A stretch of DNA of 64,000 nucleotides, from assembly GCA_003138515.1 (NCBI GenBank), contig PLGG01000058.1, positions 23,406 to 87,405 of the forward strand. Reading direction: 5' to 3'. The stretch's first letter is position 1. Each line of letters begins with the position of its first letter. The position numbers and the translations under genes were made by a program. Source of the DNA: Acidobacteriaceae bacterium (GTDB lineage Bacteria; Acidobacteriota; Terriglobia; Terriglobales; Acidobacteriaceae). Below the pieces are notes generated by a model, which saw only the letters and a list, made by a program, of their open reading frames with translations, made no database searches and was not told the DNA's origin. Positions 61,303-64,000 of this stretch are shown piece by piece.

Positions 61303-64000
61303 GTGATCGGCGATTCTACACCGGAACTCGCAGCTGCTCTCGAAATCAGCGCCACGGCGCATGGCTTGGAGCGACAGGCTGTCCTGTTGCGGCAACGCAT
61401 CACAGAAATTGCTGCAGATCCTGGCAATTTTGCGACCTTTAAGTCACTGTTCGACCTAACCTTCACACATATGCGAAAAGACCCGGGAATAATCTCGGCG
61501 TACTTGCCGATCTTGCAATTCGCTTGCGAACGACAGCCAAAGGCTTCAAGGCTCTTAGAAATGAGCACCACAAAACACGGGCATTGCCCACAAGCGGCGC
61601 GCCCTGCAATCCTAAGCTTCCTCAACTCGCAAGAACAGTCCCGTTTTACTAAATCTGATCTAAAGGTCATAGCTTCGCCTGCCTCGAAAGTCTCTCAATC
61701 ATCAACGGCATCGCTCGCGAGCGGCGGTGCTTTTGACGAGCTCTTCCCGAGACCCGTTCAGGCGATCCTTGGAAGCCAAGTGAGCATCGAATTCGCTGCC
61801 GCACTCGCTCAGGTGCGAAGCGATGTAGAAAAGCTTTCGGACGCTGCCCCGCCAGAACGTGAAGTGCCAAACACGATTGGCCAATTCGCGGCAAGTGTGC
61901 GTGCACATTATGGCTTGTCACTTGCCGAGCAGTCCATTTACTTTCTCTCGCTAGCACAAGTTCTTGCGCGGTCTCGAACACCAGTCCTTTTTCAAATGTC
62001 ACTTTGCCAATATGCCTTCTTGAAGGCTCGCACTGCTAACGGAAATACTCGGCAAGTTCGTCACTACTTTCAGGCTGGGCTCTTTGCATATGGCAGAGTC
62101 CCGACCGACGCCCAACATGTTTTATCGAACCACCTCTATCAAACCTTACATATCTATTTCGCAACCTATAATTTATATCTCGTCTGCAAAGAGCCGATGA
62201 CAGAGATGGCCGACCGATTCTATGGAGGCCTGAGAAATTCACTAATACATATGAGGGAAAACACAGAGAGATCAAGTCTGGGGCTTTGCCTGAGCAGTCT
62301 GGCATATCTATATCCGGCGTTTGTATTCGACTTGGTAAATCGCATCAGGACACGAGGAGACGAACGGGCGCTTTTCCCAATTCTCGTGGCCGCACTGTCT
62401 GAGCATGTTGTTTTCAGAGCTGCTCCATACGAATGCCTTCAACTGCTGTTTCGATTGGCGCCATCGAGTATCTCGGACGCGCTTTGTAAGCAGTCGTTTT
62501 CCAAAGCGGACACGCGGCGAGCAATAGCATCTGCCCTTCTTGCCTTCGCAAACGACTCGTCAGACTTTGTGTCAACAGGCCTGCTCAAGCCCTTCGGCAT
62601 CAAAGCGAATGCCGATTTGAAAAAAGACTTGGCATTCTCACTTCTTATGGAGCCGCAACAGCCTTCTCATCAACAACCCGGATCAGAGCGGAGAGCCGCC
62701 CTCGTCACCGATGCGCTCGGGATCGCGTCGGATGCGGAAGCCGCTGAATACTTTCGGGCCAGAATGACTGAGATCGGAGATCTCTTCGCGCGCCAGTCGC
62801 AGACCACTGACCCGAACCACCGCGGTAGCTACGGCTTCAATATATTGGAGAACATCCGATTATCGCGAAAATGGTTAGTATTCCACCTCCGAGGCGACTT
62901 GAAGGAAGAGATTCTGCAGTTTCTTCGTAGCGTTGAAGGTTTTGTGACAACAGAGCAGGCAAAGCTCATTCGTGACACAGAATTGGAACTTAGTCTGGCA
63001 AACTCCCGTGCTGTGTACGACCCGATAAATACTCGCATCACTCTTGAACTCCGGAATGTGGGCCACGGTTCTGCAGACGGGCTGGAACTTGAAACCATTC
63101 CAGTCGATGGGCAGTACGATGTGGAAGAACGACATCGATTCCTCAAAATCGAATCACTATCGGATAGGCTTCCCATCCAGCGTGATATTTGGATTCGCCC
63201 ACTTGTGGCAGCAAATTCAAGTATCGATCTCGTCACACGTCTTCGCTATAACACCCTCAAAGAGCGTGGCAAGACCGCTACGCTCTCCGCAACTAAACGA
63301 ACGATATCGCTATATCCCGAGGCGCAATACGTTCGGGTGACACAGCCCTACAGTATTGGTGAACCGGCCACGACTTGGTTCTACGGTCGCGAAAGTCTGC
63401 TCGATGCCATGGCGTCAAGTCTGCACTTTCCAGGTGGGTCTGACCAGTCCATGATCGTATATGGGCTCAAGAGAGCCGGAAAGACATCAGTGTTAAAGAG
63501 ATTCATAAGTCACACTCTTTCAAGCCAGAGTCTCGAAGGAGCGTACTGTCCCGTCTATGTGGATCTCCTAAGCAACCCTGCCACTGCTACTCTCAACGAG
63601 ACCGGTTTTCTTCGCTTTGTGGTGCAATTAATATGCCATGGAGTGCGGAGCCTATTACCATCAAACCATCTCGCAGCCAACGTTTCGCTATTAGACAATG
63701 ATTTCGCACGTAACCCCACTGAGGCGTTTGGGGTAGTCATGGAAGAGGTTCTGGGGTCGCTCGCGCCGCGTCGGGTTCTGCTAGCTCTAGATGAGTTTTC
63801 GACGCTGAACGAGTGGCTTTGCAGTCCCAGACTTTCAACGAGCGAAGCGGATTTGGCATTCGGCTTCTTGAGCAATTATCTCCAGTCCACTAAGGAGCTA
63901 ACGTTCATTTTTACCGGAACCTATATGCTGCTGGAAATGATGAGAGTACGTGCGTTCGATCTTGCAAAGACCTGCATTCCCTTTATGGTCGGGTTTCTTG
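61303..64000 (+). CDS. Large P-loop (STAND/AAA-like) NTPase, 3'-truncated, not in ORF track
   Basis: An open frame of 899 codons from GTG 61303 to the window edge, with no stop; I translated it by hand because the track omits it. GAGG lies 5 nt before the GTG, and a TGA in frame at 61288-61290 fixes the upstream limit. Residues about 1-510 are alpha-helical and Leu/Ala/Phe-rich without a known motif. About 540-680 is beta-rich (RITLELRNVGHGSADGLELE). A WFYGRESLLDAMAS box (692 on) precedes Walker A GLKRAGKTS (721-729) and Walker B VLLALDEF (Asp830, Glu831), then LTFIFTGTYMLLEMM. GRE-box plus P-loop suggests a STAND/AAA_16-like NTPase, a class often used in phage defence or signalling. The function is unknown. 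Confidence 0.8.
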   Translation, partial: MIGDSTPELAAALEISATAHGLERQAVLLRQRITEIAADPGNFATFKSLFDLTFTHMRKDPGIISAYLPILQFACERQPKASRLLEMSTTKHGHCPQAARPAILSFLNSQEQSRFTKSDLKVIASPASKVSQSSTASLASGGAFDELFPRPVQAILGSQVSIEFAAALAQVRSDVEKLSDAAPPEREVPNTIGQFAASVRAHYGLSLAEQSIYFLSLAQVLARSRTPVLFQMSLCQYAFLKARTANGNTRQVRHYFQAGLFAYGRVPTDAQHVLSNHLYQTLHIYFATYNLYLVCKEPMTEMADRFYGGLRNSLIHMRENTERSSLGLCLSSLAYLYPAFVFDLVNRIRTRGDERALFPILVAALSEHVVFRAAPYECLQLLFRLAPSSISDALCKQSFSKADTRRAIASALLAFANDSSDFVSTGLLKPFGIKANADLKKDLAFSLLMEPQQPSHQQPGSERRAALVTDALGIASDAEAAEYFRARMTEIGDLFARQSQTTDPNHRGSYGFNILENIRLSRKWLVFHLRGDLKEEILQFLRSVEGFVTTEQAKLIRDTELELSLANSRAVYDPINTRITLELRNVGHGSADGLELETIPVDGQYDVEERHRFLKIESLSDRLPIQRDIWIRPLVAANSSIDLVTRLRYNTLKERGKTATLSATKRTISLYPEAQYVRVTQPYSIGEPATTWFYGRESLLDAMASSLHFPGGSDQSMIVYGLKRAGKTSVLKRFISHTLSSQSLEGAYCPVYVDLLSNPATATLNETGFLRFVVQLICHGVRSLLPSNHLAANVSLLDNDFARNPTEAFGVVMEEVLGSLAPRRVLLALDEFSTLNEWLCSPRLSTSEADLAFGFLSNYLQSTKELTFIFTGTYMLLEMMRVRAFDLAKTCIPFMVGFL

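Noticed and set aside
60903-61670. 255-codon minus-strand ORF, and nearby minus-strand ORFs at 61667, 62036, 62829 and 63555
   Set aside because: They are shadows of the unlisted plus-strand NTPase frame that runs from 61303 to the window edge, or of the VIT1-family gene.
1-64000. CRISPR arrays, rRNA genes, RNase P RNA, SRP RNA, tmRNA
   Set aside because: I looked for regular spacer-repeat arrays and the main RNA landmarks on both strands by eye and found none.

Overview
The window looks like a piece of an Acidobacteriota chromosome, probably class Terriglobia. This is inferred from gene content and was not tested by any search. The evidence is high-GC core genes, an Oar-like TonB-dependent receptor with an N-terminal carboxypeptidase-regulatory domain, three FG-GAP/ASPIC-UnbV proteins, a propeller-type NarL-class sensor kinase, DUF4337, DUF4112 and Yip1-type membrane proteins, and intergenic palindromic elements. 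No rRNA is present.

Layout. 1-5 kb: carbon metabolism (a glucoamylase cut by the left edge, transketolase, ribose-5-phosphate isomerase B, a HAD hydrolase). 5-16 kb: small exported or membrane proteins, cysS, an EamA exporter, a class III aminotransferase and a YraN-type protein. 15.9-20.6 kb: a tightly packed sensor kinase/response regulator unit between two related small secreted proteins. 20.8-29.1 kb: an ASPIC/UnbV protein, a large TonB receptor, and a divergent pentahaem cytochrome/TPR protein coupled to a monohaem cytochrome c. 29.1-31.5 kb: a two-gene nucleotide-sugar unit (NeuC/LegG-like epimerase, DegT aminotransferase) on the minus strand. 31.6-46.3 kb: a nearly unbroken plus-strand run of nine genes, many joined by 4-bp ATGA overlaps. 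It has a TPR/FG-GAP protein, an amidase, DAHP synthase, a HzsA-like haem protein, an ASPIC/UnbV protein, a beta-propeller/di-haem peroxidase-like fusion, another propeller, a RidA-family enzyme and an orphan ABC-type binding protein. 46.3-48.8 kb: malQ, tRNA-Pro and a DUF4112 protein.

48.8-55.8 kb is a genomic island inserted at tRNA-His. The 25-bp 3' end of the tRNA is repeated (23 of 25 identical) at 55.78 kb. A decayed integrase N-terminus sits just inside the tRNA end, and CAGCGTGCAAT occurs at both borders. Cargo is two AhpD-like proteins, an MFS carrier, and a membrane sensor plus SpoIIE-type phosphatase pair. A second tRNA scar, tRNA-Ser-like, lies inside the right border. After the island come a YheT-like hydrolase, tRNA-Arg(TCT), an MgtA-type P-ATPase and a VIT1/CCC1-family transporter.

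The right edge holds a gene that is missing from the supplied ORF track because it has no stop inside the window. It is an open frame of at least 899 codons from GTG 61303. It carries a Walker A/B P-loop module preceded by about 690 residues that I do not recognise, in DNA of lower GC than the rest. This STAND/AAA-like NTPase and the 36.6-46.3 kb exported redox operon are my two best candidates for undescribed systems.
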